A stretch of 20,439 nt of DNA, taken from positions 1-20,439 of the IMG/VR virus record IMGVR_UViG_3300013099_000113; one strand, 5' to 3'. The DNA comes from a virus. Under the pieces are notes generated by a model. It did not search any database. It had not been told where the DNA came from and saw nothing but the letters and a program-made list of their open reading frames with translations. Of the stretch, positions 1-8,168 are shown one piece after another. Both the position numbers and the translations under genes were made by a program. Numbering within the stretch: the stretch's first letter is position 1; each line of letters starts with the position of its first letter.

Positions 1-36
1 ATGCCTTGCTCAATTGAGTTTGACTTAAATTATTAA
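1..36 (+). CDS. Possible C-terminal end of an upstream gene (partial)
   Basis: Frame 1 is open from the window edge and ends in TAA at 34-36, two bases before the next start at 38. That spacing fits the tight gene packing seen elsewhere in the window. Only eleven residues are visible (MPCSIEFDLNY), so nothing can be said about function. Frames 2 and 3 also close within the first 30 bases, so the assignment to frame 1 rests only on spacing. Confidence 0.3.
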   Translation: MPCSIEFDLNY

Positions 37-37
37 T

Positions 38-574
38 ATGAAGTCAGTATTTCACTTTTTAGTTTCCCCGAAAGATGGGAAGCAATACGTAACTGAAAAG
101 AAATTAGAAACAAGTTCTTTGATAACTGCGTCTTCAATAGAAAACGCATTCGATGTTAACAGAGTTGGAATTGTAATTGAGACCCCTGTTGGGTATAGTG
201 GAAGTATAAATATAGGTGATACAGTAATTGTTCACCATAATATATTTAGAGACTATTATAGCCAAAACGGAGACATAAAGCATTCTAAAGAATATTTATT
301 CGATGGAATGTTTATTGTTGGAGAGAATGAAATATTCATGTACAATCAATCTAATAAATGGGAAGCTAATATTGATTACTGTATAGTAAAACCATCAAAT
401 CAACAATTAATTGGTGAAGTTGTTTACAGTAATAATAATTTGTTTATTGGAAAGAGGATGGGATTTATTTCCGAAAGCGAATATGAAATGGTTATTCAAG
501 AGGGAAAGGAAGAGGTCTTATATTATAGAATGAAAAATAGTGACATTTGTATAGAGTATGAAGAATTTAAGTAG
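38..574 (+). CDS. Possible GroES/gp31-like co-chaperonin fold protein
   Basis: A 178-residue protein directly upstream of the large terminase, whose start lies inside its last codons (17-base overlap). I do not recognise it with certainty. Residues about 43-105 are predicted to be mostly short beta strands. They include GIVIETP, then INIGDTVIVHHN, an acidic/polar variable loop, then FIVGENEIFMY. This order (G-hydrophobic-P, a GD-hydrophobic strand, a variable loop, a closing strand ending in an E-I pair) resembles the beta barrel of GroES and phage T4 gp31, which help the host GroEL fold the capsid protein. A second small beta segment (IDYCIVKPS, GEVVY) follows. The length exceeds GroES (about 97 residues) and gp31 (111), so there would be an extra C-terminal part. 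The alternative is an uncharacterised beta-rich head protein. The start at 38 has A at -3 and no Shine-Dalgarno. This is the only gene here ending in TAG. Confidence 0.45.
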   Translation: MKSVFHFLVSPKDGKQYVTEKKLETSSLITASSIENAFDVNRVGIVIETPVGYSGSINIGDTVIVHHNIFRDYYSQNGDIKHSKEYLFDGMFIVGENEIFMYNQSNKWEANIDYCIVKPSNQQLIGEVVYSNNNLFIGKRMGFISESEYEMVIQEGKEEVLYYRMKNSDICIEYEEFK

Positions 575-3188
575 GGATATTGAATCAGCAATTAATATTA
601 TTCTCGATGGTCTTGGATATGAACTAGTAGTTTCTGACCTTAGTCCTGAAAAGATGAAGGTTATAATGGACTCTAAAATAAACTCTTTTCAATACGCTAA
701 GGAAATGTTAAATAAGTGGCAGAACAGCCCAAATGCACCAAGTACTGAAAAACTTAGGGATTATATTTCAAGATTAGTAATATCAGGAGATGATGCCTTA
801 GGGGTTTTAAGACAAGCTTTAAGAGAGAAGATTGATTATTCAAAATTAGACCCTTCTAAAGTAGGGAGTGCTGTTCAAGCGAAACCTGTAATACTTCAAG
901 CTATACATGAGTTAGATTCTAGTTTAATTGATTTAAGGTTACAATTAGATTCAGAGAAGTATAATCTAGCTAGTGCTGAATTTACTGTGGGGTATGCTGA
1001 GAAGTATGCTAGACAAGAATTCTTTCCTGAATCAAACTATTATAAAAAGTGGTTCAATGAAGATAAAGATGCATTAATTATTTGCCCAAAAGGAACTATT
1101 GGTGAAATGATAACAATAGATGGATTAAATGTGATTCTTCCAAAGAAACCAAAGAGTAAATCTGAAATTCTATTTTCTGACCAAACAAAAAAGAATCAGT
1201 TTTGGAGAAGAACTCCGATGCCATTGGGATTAACTATTGAAAATGAGGAAGCCCACGCTGAATACATTATAGAAGAGTTTAGAAGACGGCGAGAAGGTAT
1301 TTGGTTTATGAATAATGGAAAAGCCATTTATTTAACTGGCAGGGCTTACTTTACATTACAGTGGGGTAAAATGAAAGATGATGGGAAGTACATGGACTTC
1401 AGAGAACCACAGCTAGAAATGTTTTACTTCAAGCAAGCATGTAGAATTGATAAACGAAGTATAGGTGAGTTATTTGTTAAATCAAGAAGAACGGGATTTA
1501 CGTTTGTAACATTAGGTGAGATGCTAGAAGGCTCAACATCAATGTGCAATGCAACATTTGGAATGACTTCACAGTCAGATAAAGATGCAAGAAAGGCTTG
1601 GTTGAAATTATCATATATGTTTTTAAATCTACCTTTCTTTTTTAGACCTGTAGTAAAGGGAGTAGTTGATTCAGCTAAAATGCTAGAGTTTGCTAAACCA
1701 TCAGATAGAAGTAAAAAGGCTAAAAAACTAAGGGACACACGAACAGACGACTATCTAAACACATTATTCGACTATCAACCAACAAATGATGGAAGCTATG
1801 ATGGTCAGAAAATGAATGAGTACTTAGGAGATGAAGCTTCTAAGTGGAAGAAGCCCGCTAATTACTTAAATCACTGGGGTCGTATTTCACCAACCTTTGA
1901 TGAAGGTGGAAAAATAGTAGGTAAAGCTTGGATTGGCTCAACAGTTAACCCAATGAAAGAAGGTGGAGAGCAATTTAAAAGATTATACTATGGGTCTTTA
2001 GTTTCAAAAAGAAATAAAACCACAGGTAGAACCCCAACCGGATTATATTCTCATTTCCTTCCTGCTCATAAAAATATGACTAAGTTTATAGATAAATATG
2101 GGAAGTGTTGGGATATCACCCCACCACCAAAGACGTACAATGTATATGGGGAGTTAATTGTCATAGGTAGTATAGAGTTCTTAGAAGCTAGGCGAAAGGC
2201 TAAAAAGAGGCTAGGAGATATTTCTTATAATGAAGAGTTAAGAGCTTTCCCAATGAAAGTAACAGAGGCATTAAGAGATGATGCAACTAAGACATTATTT
2301 AATGTTGAAAAAATAGCACAACAAACAGAATTTAACGATAGTATTATACTAAGTCATCATTTAACAAGAGGGGGATTTAAATGGAAAAATGGAATTAGGT
2401 TTACATCTGTTGAGTGGTTTCCGTCAGATAAAGGGAGATTCCTAGTATCTTGGTTACCAAATGAAGAACTTAGAAATAGATTTACAATTAAGAATGGAAT
2501 TAAATATCCATTAAACTCGCATATAGGAGCGTTTGGTTGTGATTCTTACGATATTTCAGGAACAGTGGATGGAAGTGGCTCTAAAGGGGCATTGAGTGGG
2601 GTAACTGGATTTACAATGGAAAACGCACCATCAAACACTTTCTTTTTAGAGTATATAGCTCGACCACAAACGGCTGAAATATTTTATGAAGATGTATTAA
2701 TGGCTGAAATATTTTATGGAATGCCAATGTTAGCAGAGAATAATAAACCTAGAATATTATATCATTTTAAAAATAATGGATATAGAGGGTATTCATTAAA
2801 TAGACCTGATAAATATTCAAGACAACTTTCTAAATCAGAGAAAGAATTAGGAGGAGTGCCAAGTGCATCTGAAGATATGAAGATATCTCATGCTTCAGCG
2901 ATAGAGGATTATATAGAAAAATATGTTGGGGTTTATAACGAAGAAGAAGAGAAGTTGCAAGTTAGAGATTTTGGGTCTATGGGTAATATGTATTTACAAA
3001 AAACATTAGAAGATTGGGCACATTTTGACATATCTAATAGAACAAAACATGATGCCTCAATTGCGTCAGGATATGCTTTAATGGCACTCCAAAGACACAA
3101 GTATCTAAAAAAGCAAATACCAAAAGAAATAGATATGGGATTTGTTAACTATAACAATGCAGGACATAGAAGTGAAATAAAACAATAA
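558..3188 (+). CDS. terL: Terminase large subunit (DNA-packaging ATPase/nuclease)
   Basis: The motor that cuts concatemeric phage DNA and pumps it through the portal into the prohead. The ATPase domain shows an adenine-motif-like segment (FREPQLEMFYF, about residues 279-289), a Walker A-like loop KSRRTGFT at 308-315, Walker B EYLGDEA at 421-427 (D425, E426), and a coupling motif IGST at 459-462. The RNase H-type nuclease domain shows candidate metal ligands D662 in GCDSYD, E727 in LAENN, and D832 in KHDAS. At 876 residues it is longer than T7 gp19 (586) or T4 gp17 (610), mostly because about 230 extra residues precede the ATPase core. The usual Walker A lysine before the final S/T is phenylalanine, while a lysine lies upstream at 308, reminiscent of the shifted lysine in lambda gpA. 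The ATG at 558 lies inside the upstream gene and has A at -3. The next in-frame ATG is about 30 codons further on. The portal gene follows after one base. Confidence 0.95.
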   Translation: MKNLSRDIESAINIILDGLGYELVVSDLSPEKMKVIMDSKINSFQYAKEMLNKWQNSPNAPSTEKLRDYISRLVISGDDALGVLRQALREKIDYSKLDPSKVGSAVQAKPVILQAIHELDSSLIDLRLQLDSEKYNLASAEFTVGYAEKYARQEFFPESNYYKKWFNEDKDALIICPKGTIGEMITIDGLNVILPKKPKSKSEILFSDQTKKNQFWRRTPMPLGLTIENEEAHAEYIIEEFRRRREGIWFMNNGKAIYLTGRAYFTLQWGKMKDDGKYMDFREPQLEMFYFKQACRIDKRSIGELFVKSRRTGFTFVTLGEMLEGSTSMCNATFGMTSQSDKDARKAWLKLSYMFLNLPFFFRPVVKGVVDSAKMLEFAKPSDRSKKAKKLRDTRTDDYLNTLFDYQPTNDGSYDGQKMNEYLGDEASKWKKPANYLNHWGRISPTFDEGGKIVGKAWIGSTVNPMKEGGEQFKRLYYGSLVSKRNKTTGRTPTGLYSHFLPAHKNMTKFIDKYGKCWDITPPPKTYNVYGELIVIGSIEFLEARRKAKKRLGDISYNEELRAFPMKVTEALRDDATKTLFNVEKIAQQTEFNDSIILSHHLTRGGFKWKNGIRFTSVEWFPSDKGRFLVSWLPNEELRNRFTIKNGIKYPLNSHIGAFGCDSYDISGTVDGSGSKGALSGVTGFTMENAPSNTFFLEYIARPQTAEIFYEDVLMAEIFYGMPMLAENNKPRILYHFKNNGYRGYSLNRPDKYSRQLSKSEKELGGVPSASEDMKISHASAIEDYIEKYVGVYNEEEEKLQVRDFGSMGNMYLQKTLEDWAHFDISNRTKHDASIASGYALMALQRHKYLKKQIPKEIDMGFVNYNNAGHRSEIKQ
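2672..2718 (+). repeat. 17-bp in-frame direct repeat inside the terminase nuclease domain
   Basis: The 17-mer ggctgaaatattttatg occurs at 2672-2688 and again at 2702-2718, exactly 30 bases apart. It therefore encodes AEIFY twice at a ten-residue interval, just before the second acidic residue of the nuclease (E727). It may be a small duplication or a coincidence of a helical motif in an AT-rich gene. Confidence 0.6.
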
Positions 3189-3189
3189 A

Positions 3190-5616
3190 ATGGGAGATAA
3201 AAAATATTCAATTAATAAGGTAGGATTTCCTGACCCCTTGTCGTCAGAATCACACAAAGAAACTAAAACTTTTGGGTTAGAAGTTCAAAAGGCAATAGAG
3301 GGAGAATGGTTTAGACGTTATCAAGGAGACTGTAAGTATTACGGCAATAGGGCTGAACACCATAGACTTAGGCTTTATGCAAGAGGAGAACAGCCAATTT
3401 CTAAATATAAAAATGAAATAGCTATAAACGGTGACCTTTCTCATATAAACCTTGATTGGACTCCTATTCCAATAATTCCTAAATTTGTTGACATTATTGT
3501 TAATGGAATGGAGGATAGACTATATAGCATTAAAGCTACATCAGTAGATAAAGTCGCATCAGACAGTCGTAATAAATATATAACTGAGATGGAGAAGGAT
3601 ATGTTAGCTAAAGAGATGTTAATGCAAGCAAAGAATGAGCTTGGAGTTGATGCTTTTGTTAATGACCCTAAAACCCTTCCTAGAAACAATGAAGAGTTGG
3701 AAGTCCACATGCGATTAAACTATAAACAAGGTATAGAGATTGCTGAAGAAGAAGCTATAAAAGTTATATTTGAAGATAATGATTACGATGATATAAAGAA
3801 AAGAATAACATATGATTCGGCTGTATTGGGGGTTGGGTTTGGAAAACATGATTATAATTCCTCAAAAGGAATAGTAACAGAATATGTAGACCCTTCAAAT
3901 ATGGTTTACTCATATACAGAATCTCCATACTTTGAAGATTGTTATTATTTTGGAGAAGTTAAGAAAGTTCCAATATCTCAATTAAAAAATTATAATCCTA
4001 ACTTAACAAATGAAGAATTAGAGATAATTTCAAACAACTCTTCTGATTGGGATAACTACCATAATATAAGTAGGGGTGGAGATGATAACTTTGACGACCA
4101 TACAGTTAACTTATTATTTTTTAATTATAAAACAAATAAGGAACTAGTTTGGAAAAAAAGAAAAAATAAAAGAGGGGGAAGTACAGTTACTAAGAAGGAA
4201 TCAGATTGGAATCCACCAACTGAGAAATTGAGAGGTTCTGAAAGAATTAGTAGAAACATTGATGTATGGTATGATGGAATTTCAGTATTGGGGACTGATA
4301 TAATCCTAAGATGGGAGCTATTAGAGAATATGGTGAGACCTAAGTCTTCAACAAATAAAGCCCTTCCTAACTATATAGCTTGTGCTCCAAGAAACTACAA
4401 TGGAACTATAGAATCTCAAGTTAGAAGAATGATTCCTTTTGGAGATGCAATACAGCTAACTCATTTAAAACTACAACAAGTAGTTCAGAGAGTTGTTCCT
4501 GATGGAGTGTTTATAGATGCTGATGGTTTAAATGAAGTTAACTTAGGAGATGGTAATGCTTACAATCCAAAGAAAGCGTTGGAGCTGTATTTTCAAACAG
4601 GTAGTGTTGTTGGTAGGAGTCAAACATCAGAAGGTGAGTTTAATCATGGGAAAATACCTATCCAAGAATTAAGTCATAATAGTGGAGGGAATAAAATACA
4701 ATCTCTCATTACTGTTTATAATTATAATTTACAAATGATTAGGGATGTCACCGGAATAAATGAAGCAAGAGATGCATCAATGCCGGACTCTAGGACGTTA
4801 GTTGGGGTTCAAAAACTAGCAGCCTTAAATTCAAATACAGCTACTAGGCATATATTAAATGCGGGAGTATATATAACTAAGAAGTTAGCCGAAGCATTAT
4901 CATATAGAATATCAGATGCACTAGAAGACCCAATACATAGAGAAAAGTTTATTCAATCGCTAGGTAGAGCTAATGTATCTATATTAGATGATATGAAAGA
5001 TTTGCACTTACACGACTTTGGAATATATATTGAGCTTTCGCCTGACGCTGAAGAAGCAGCTACATTAGAAGGTAATATACAACAGTCATTAGCTAAAGAC
5101 CAAATATACTTAGAAGATGCAATAGACGTTAGACAGATTGATAATTTAAAATTAGCAAATCAATTATTAAAGATAAGAAGGAAAAGTAAGTTAGAGGAGG
5201 ATATGGCTAAGAACCAACACTTATCTCAAACTCAAACTCAATCAGCCATTGCAGCAACCCAAGCTAAGTTGCAAGCCAGTATGAAAGAAATTGAAGCTAA
5301 AGCATTGGCTCAAATACAAATAGATACTAATTTAAAACAATTAGAAGCTCAAAATACAGAGCATGAGGCTAAGGTTAAAGAAACTCTAATGATAAAAGAG
5401 TTTGAGCTTAATATGATTATTAGAGGGCAGGATGCTGTTATAACTAAAAATAAAGAAGAGGAAAAAGAAGATAGAAAAGATGAGAGAACTAGAATTCAAG
5501 CTACTCAGCAATCTAAGCAGATAAAGCAACGAGAAGTAAATGGAAAACCAATTAATTTTGAATCTAATGAGGATAGCTTAGATGGGTTTAACTTATCGGA
5601 GTTTGAACCTAGTTAA
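3190..5616 (+). CDS. Portal protein
   Basis: Forms the dodecameric ring at the unique capsid vertex. It docks the terminase during packaging and the tail afterwards. The 808-residue length is in the range of the long portals of P22 (725) and crAss-like phages. The core includes a beta-rich crown/wing region, VVQRVVPDGVFIDADG (about 429-444) and RDVTGINEARDASMPD (518-533), a typical portal segment of a long helix followed by a conserved G-I-N loop. From about residue 668 to 775 the protein becomes a Gln/Ala/Glu/Lys-rich helical coil, as expected for the C-terminal barrel that projects into the capsid in P22. The tail is acidic (ESNEDSLDGFNLSEFEPS). It starts one base after the terminase stop, with AAA before the ATG and no Shine-Dalgarno. 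It ends in TAA, 20 bases before a promoter-like element. Confidence 0.9.
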   Translation: MGDKKYSINKVGFPDPLSSESHKETKTFGLEVQKAIEGEWFRRYQGDCKYYGNRAEHHRLRLYARGEQPISKYKNEIAINGDLSHINLDWTPIPIIPKFVDIIVNGMEDRLYSIKATSVDKVASDSRNKYITEMEKDMLAKEMLMQAKNELGVDAFVNDPKTLPRNNEELEVHMRLNYKQGIEIAEEEAIKVIFEDNDYDDIKKRITYDSAVLGVGFGKHDYNSSKGIVTEYVDPSNMVYSYTESPYFEDCYYFGEVKKVPISQLKNYNPNLTNEELEIISNNSSDWDNYHNISRGGDDNFDDHTVNLLFFNYKTNKELVWKKRKNKRGGSTVTKKESDWNPPTEKLRGSERISRNIDVWYDGISVLGTDIILRWELLENMVRPKSSTNKALPNYIACAPRNYNGTIESQVRRMIPFGDAIQLTHLKLQQVVQRVVPDGVFIDADGLNEVNLGDGNAYNPKKALELYFQTGSVVGRSQTSEGEFNHGKIPIQELSHNSGGNKIQSLITVYNYNLQMIRDVTGINEARDASMPDSRTLVGVQKLAALNSNTATRHILNAGVYITKKLAEALSYRISDALEDPIHREKFIQSLGRANVSILDDMKDLHLHDFGIYIELSPDAEEAATLEGNIQQSLAKDQIYLEDAIDVRQIDNLKLANQLLKIRRKSKLEEDMAKNQHLSQTQTQSAIAATQAKLQASMKEIEAKALAQIQIDTNLKQLEAQNTEHEAKVKETLMIKEFELNMIIRGQDAVITKNKEEEKEDRKDERTRIQATQQSKQIKQREVNGKPINFESNEDSLDGFNLSEFEPS

Positions 5617-5636
5617 AATGTATCAATTATTTTTAT

Positions 5637-5646
5637 TATCTTTGCA
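5637..5646 (+). promoter_or_regulatory. Bacteroidota-type promoter -7 element before the head module
   Basis: TATCTTTGCA lies in the 56-base gap between portal and scaffold genes, 26 bases before the ATG at 5673. TATCTTTG fits the Bacteroidota primary sigma -7 consensus TAnnTTTG. The same 10-mer recurs in two other intergenic gaps (8988, 14655). No good TTTG -33 box is found at the usual spacing; the nearest TTTG (5602-5605) is too far upstream. Confidence 0.7.
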
Positions 5647-5672
5647 GTAACTATAAATCAAATCTATATATA

Positions 5673-6734
5673 ATGAAATTCAAAAAAGTTGAAGTCGAAT
5701 ACGACCAAGAAGGAAATGCAATAGTTAATCCAATTGAAAAAGAAGGTGAACCAAAACCTGAGCCAAAGCCTGAACCAAAACCTGAGCCAAAGCCTGAACC
5801 AATTAAATTAGAAGACGAACAAGTTGTTAACTATTTAAAAGGTAAATTTAATAAAGAGGAAGTTGTATTAGAAGACCTTTTTAAAGAAAAAGATAAACCT
5901 GCTGAGTTATCCGAAAGAATGCAAAAACTCTTAAAGTACCAAGAGGATACAGGTAGAAGTATTGAAGATTACGTTCTTTTAAATAAAGATTATGATTCCG
6001 TATCAGATGATGAGCTAATGAGTGGTTTTTTAAAAACTACAAAAAAGCATTTGTCAAATAAGGAAATCGTCTTTGAAATAAAAAATAAATTCTCATTCGA
6101 TGAAGAGTTAGACTCTGAAGATGAGATACAGGCTAAGAAGATAGCCAAGAAAGATTTTATACAAGAGGCTAAGGGCTTCTTTAATGATATGAAAGATAAG
6201 TATTCTGCTCCTGCTGTGTCAGTAGATAAGGATGCTTCTAAAGAATTATCAACATTTAAAGAAAACCAAAGACTGTATAATGAAAGTGCTAAAAAAGCAC
6301 AGTCTCTAGCAAAAAACCAAAGAGATGTCTTTTTAGAGAAGACAAACGAGGTGTTTAATGATAAATTTGAAGGTTTCAAGTTTAAAATATCAGATGACAA
6401 ATCTCAAGTTTACAAGCCTTCAGATATTAATAAAGTGAAGGAAAGTAATTTAGATATTGGGACACTGTTAGATAAGTTTGTTGATGATAAAGGATTAATG
6501 AACGATGCTGAGGGGTATCATAGAGCTTTATCAATTGCGTCAAACCCTGATGAATTTGCAAAGTTCTTTTATGAACAGGGAATCGCAGATAGTGTAGATG
6601 ATATGTCGAAGGATTCAAAAAACAGAAACTTCAACGCAAGAGGGGTTCATACTCCAACTGATAAGAAGAAAAAGTTTAAAGACGTTAGTTCTGCTAAATC
6701 AACAAAAGGAATAATTAAACTGAAACATTATTAA
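5673..6734 (+). CDS. Probable capsid scaffolding protein
   Basis: 353 residues, placed between portal and major capsid protein, where scaffolding genes usually lie. The protein is highly charged and mostly helical with no enzyme motif. After a short N-terminal strand (KKVEVEYDQEGNAIV) comes a Pro-Glu-Pro-Lys spacer (about residues 27-43). Acidic Lys/Glu/Asp-rich helices follow to about residue 320. The last 30 residues are basic (TDKKKKFKDV, then KGIIKLKHY). In P22 and phi29-type scaffolds a basic C-terminal helix-turn-helix binds the coat protein, and this tail could act in that way (inference). No head-maturation protease is visible in it or beside it. It is the first gene after the 5637 promoter element and is followed by the capsid gene after 22 bases. 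It could instead be another internal head protein. Confidence 0.5.
   Translation: MKFKKVEVEYDQEGNAIVNPIEKEGEPKPEPKPEPKPEPKPEPIKLEDEQVVNYLKGKFNKEEVVLEDLFKEKDKPAELSERMQKLLKYQEDTGRSIEDYVLLNKDYDSVSDDELMSGFLKTTKKHLSNKEIVFEIKNKFSFDEELDSEDEIQAKKIAKKDFIQEAKGFFNDMKDKYSAPAVSVDKDASKELSTFKENQRLYNESAKKAQSLAKNQRDVFLEKTNEVFNDKFEGFKFKISDDKSQVYKPSDINKVKESNLDIGTLLDKFVDDKGLMNDAEGYHRALSIASNPDEFAKFFYEQGIADSVDDMSKDSKNRNFNARGVHTPTDKKKKFKDVSSAKSTKGIIKLKHY
5751..5801 (+). repeat. 24-bp tandem repeat encoding a PEPK spacer
   Basis: Two exact 24-base units (5751-5774 and 5775-5798), followed by a partial third (CCA). Each unit is two diverged 12-base halves, CCAAAACCTGAG and CCAAAGCCTGAA, encoding Pro-Lys-Pro-Glu. Units like this can vary in copy number by replication slippage, which would change the length of a stiff spacer without breaking the frame. 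Confidence 0.9.
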
Positions 6735-6756
6735 TTAACATTAAAACAAAAATAAT

Positions 6757-8094
6757 ATGGCATTAGAAGCATCACCAACGTATAGCTTGACACCATCAAG
6801 TGAGCCCGTTGTGTTATCTAGTAATTATATCACAAGTTTTGACTTTTTGAAAGTTGAACTTCCTGATACATATTCAGAAGAGTTTGAACGATATGGCGAT
6901 AGAACAATCGCTGCATTTTTAAGACACTGCTCTGCTGAGTATCCATCTACATCTGACCTTATTAAATGGACAGAAGAAGGTAGATTACATACACAATATG
7001 AAGGAGTAACAAGAGTTGCTAACGTATTTACAGAAGTAGGTCACGTATTTAGAGCAAAACAAACAGTTATCGTTTCTGACGGAACTGTTATAGAAAAAGG
7101 TATCATTGATAGTAAAACCGATGATACATTTACAGTAGCCCCATTTGCAGCAGCAGGGTGGACAATTGGAACATCAGCATTGAAAATATATGTTTATGGT
7201 TCTGAGTTCGCTAAGGGAACAAACGGAATGGTTGGAGCACTAGAAGCTGTGCCTGAGTTCTTCGAGAACAACCCTATTATCATTAAAGATAAGTATGAAG
7301 TTAGCGGTTCTGATATGGCTCAAATTGGTTGGGTAGAAGTATCAACTGAAGGAGGCGGAAGCGGATTCTTATGGTATCTTAAATCTAATCATGAAACACG
7401 TTTGCGTTTTGACGATTATTTAGAGATGTCAATGGTAGAAGGTGTACCGGCTGAAACCGGCTCTGATGCTGAAACAGCAGGAGCACAAGGTACACATGGT
7501 GTACTTAATGTTGTTGGAAGTAGAGGTAACGTGTTTACAGGAGTAATGACTGCTATTGGAGATTTTGATAGCGTTCTTAAACGTCTTGATAAACAGGGTA
7601 GTATTCAAGAAAATATGATGTTTATAGATAGAGACCAGTCTTTAGCTATTGATGACATGTTGGCAGCTCAAAATTCTTATGGAGCAGGTGGAACATCTTA
7701 CGGGGCGTTCAACAACGATGAGAATATGGCGTTGAATTTAGGATTTACAAGTTTCCATCGTGGTTCTTATGAGTTCTATAAAACTGATTGGAAGTATCTT
7801 AATGACGCTTCAACAAGAGGAAATCTTACAGGTACAGGTAAAGTTAGAGGACTATTAGTTCCTGCCGGTACAAAAACTGTATATGACCAAATCTTAGGTA
7901 AGAAGATTACTAAGCCTTTCTTACATGTTAAGTACAGAAAATCACAGTCGGAAGACCGTAAGTACAAAACGTGGATTACAGGTTCAGCAGGAGGAGCAAG
8001 CACTGATGATTTAGATGCTATGCAAGTTCAATTCTTGTCTGAAAGAGCCTTAGTTACTATTGGAGCTAATAACTTCGTATTAATTCAAGACTAA
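6757..8094 (+). CDS. Major capsid protein (HK97-fold, crAss-like)
   Basis: Main shell subunit. 445 residues, close to the usual length for crAss-like capsid proteins. The N-terminal segment contains FERYGDRTIAAFLRHC (43-58) and WTEEGRLH (71-78), which match my recollection of the conserved N-terminal region of that family. A beta-rich, Gly-rich region follows (about 85-240) and could hold a surface insertion, with the rest forming the expected P- and A-domains. The placement after portal and scaffold supports the call. Arg codons include five CGT of 17, more than in neighbouring genes, as expected for a strongly translated gene. The start at 6757 has A at -3 in an A-rich leader without Shine-Dalgarno. 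The gene ends in TAA just before a strong hairpin (8106-8137). No separate protease is seen. Confidence 0.88.
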   Translation: MALEASPTYSLTPSSEPVVLSSNYITSFDFLKVELPDTYSEEFERYGDRTIAAFLRHCSAEYPSTSDLIKWTEEGRLHTQYEGVTRVANVFTEVGHVFRAKQTVIVSDGTVIEKGIIDSKTDDTFTVAPFAAAGWTIGTSALKIYVYGSEFAKGTNGMVGALEAVPEFFENNPIIIKDKYEVSGSDMAQIGWVEVSTEGGGSGFLWYLKSNHETRLRFDDYLEMSMVEGVPAETGSDAETAGAQGTHGVLNVVGSRGNVFTGVMTAIGDFDSVLKRLDKQGSIQENMMFIDRDQSLAIDDMLAAQNSYGAGGTSYGAFNNDENMALNLGFTSFHRGSYEFYKTDWKYLNDASTRGNLTGTGKVRGLLVPAGTKTVYDQILGKKITKPFLHVKYRKSQSEDRKYKTWITGSAGGASTDDLDAMQVQFLSERALVTIGANNFVLIQD

Positions 8095-8105
8095 TATTAA
8101 TAATT

Positions 8106-8140
8106 AAGAGTTGAGAGGGTAACTCCTCTCTTCTCTTATT
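8106..8140 (+). terminator. Hairpin after the capsid gene, likely partial terminator or attenuator
   Basis: AAGAG-TT-GAGAGG-GTAACT-CCTCTC-TT-CTCTT. Eleven Watson-Crick pairs form around a symmetric TT/TT internal loop: 8106-8110 pairs with 8133-8137, and 8113-8118 pairs with 8125-8130. The 3' side runs into ATTTTAAT, a weak U tract. It begins 11 bases after the capsid stop. No promoter element is seen before the next gene at 8169, so that gene probably depends on read-through. RNA processing or mRNA 3'-end protection are alternatives. Confidence 0.6.
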
Positions 8141-8168
8141 TTAATCAAATTAATTAAAATTAAATATA

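Noticed and set aside
572-574. Stop-codon recoding (TAG or TGA read as an amino acid), known in some crAss-like phages
   Set aside because: No large gene has an in-frame TAG or TGA, and nearly all genes end in TAA under the standard bacterial code. The single TAG (572-574) is followed in frame by TGA at 581-583, so recoding would add only two or three residues.
5617-5672. Terminator between portal and scaffold genes
   Set aside because: No stem-loop with a T tract is visible in the 56-base gap. Only the promoter element is supported.
5751-5801. CRISPR-like array
   Set aside because: The repeats are contiguous, in frame and encode a Pro-rich spacer. No spacers or further repeats exist.
8138-8168. 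A/T-rich palindromic stretch after the capsid hairpin as an origin or operator
   Set aside because: AATTAATTAAAATTAAAT-type self-complementarity is expected by chance at this base composition, and no repeated iterons are present.
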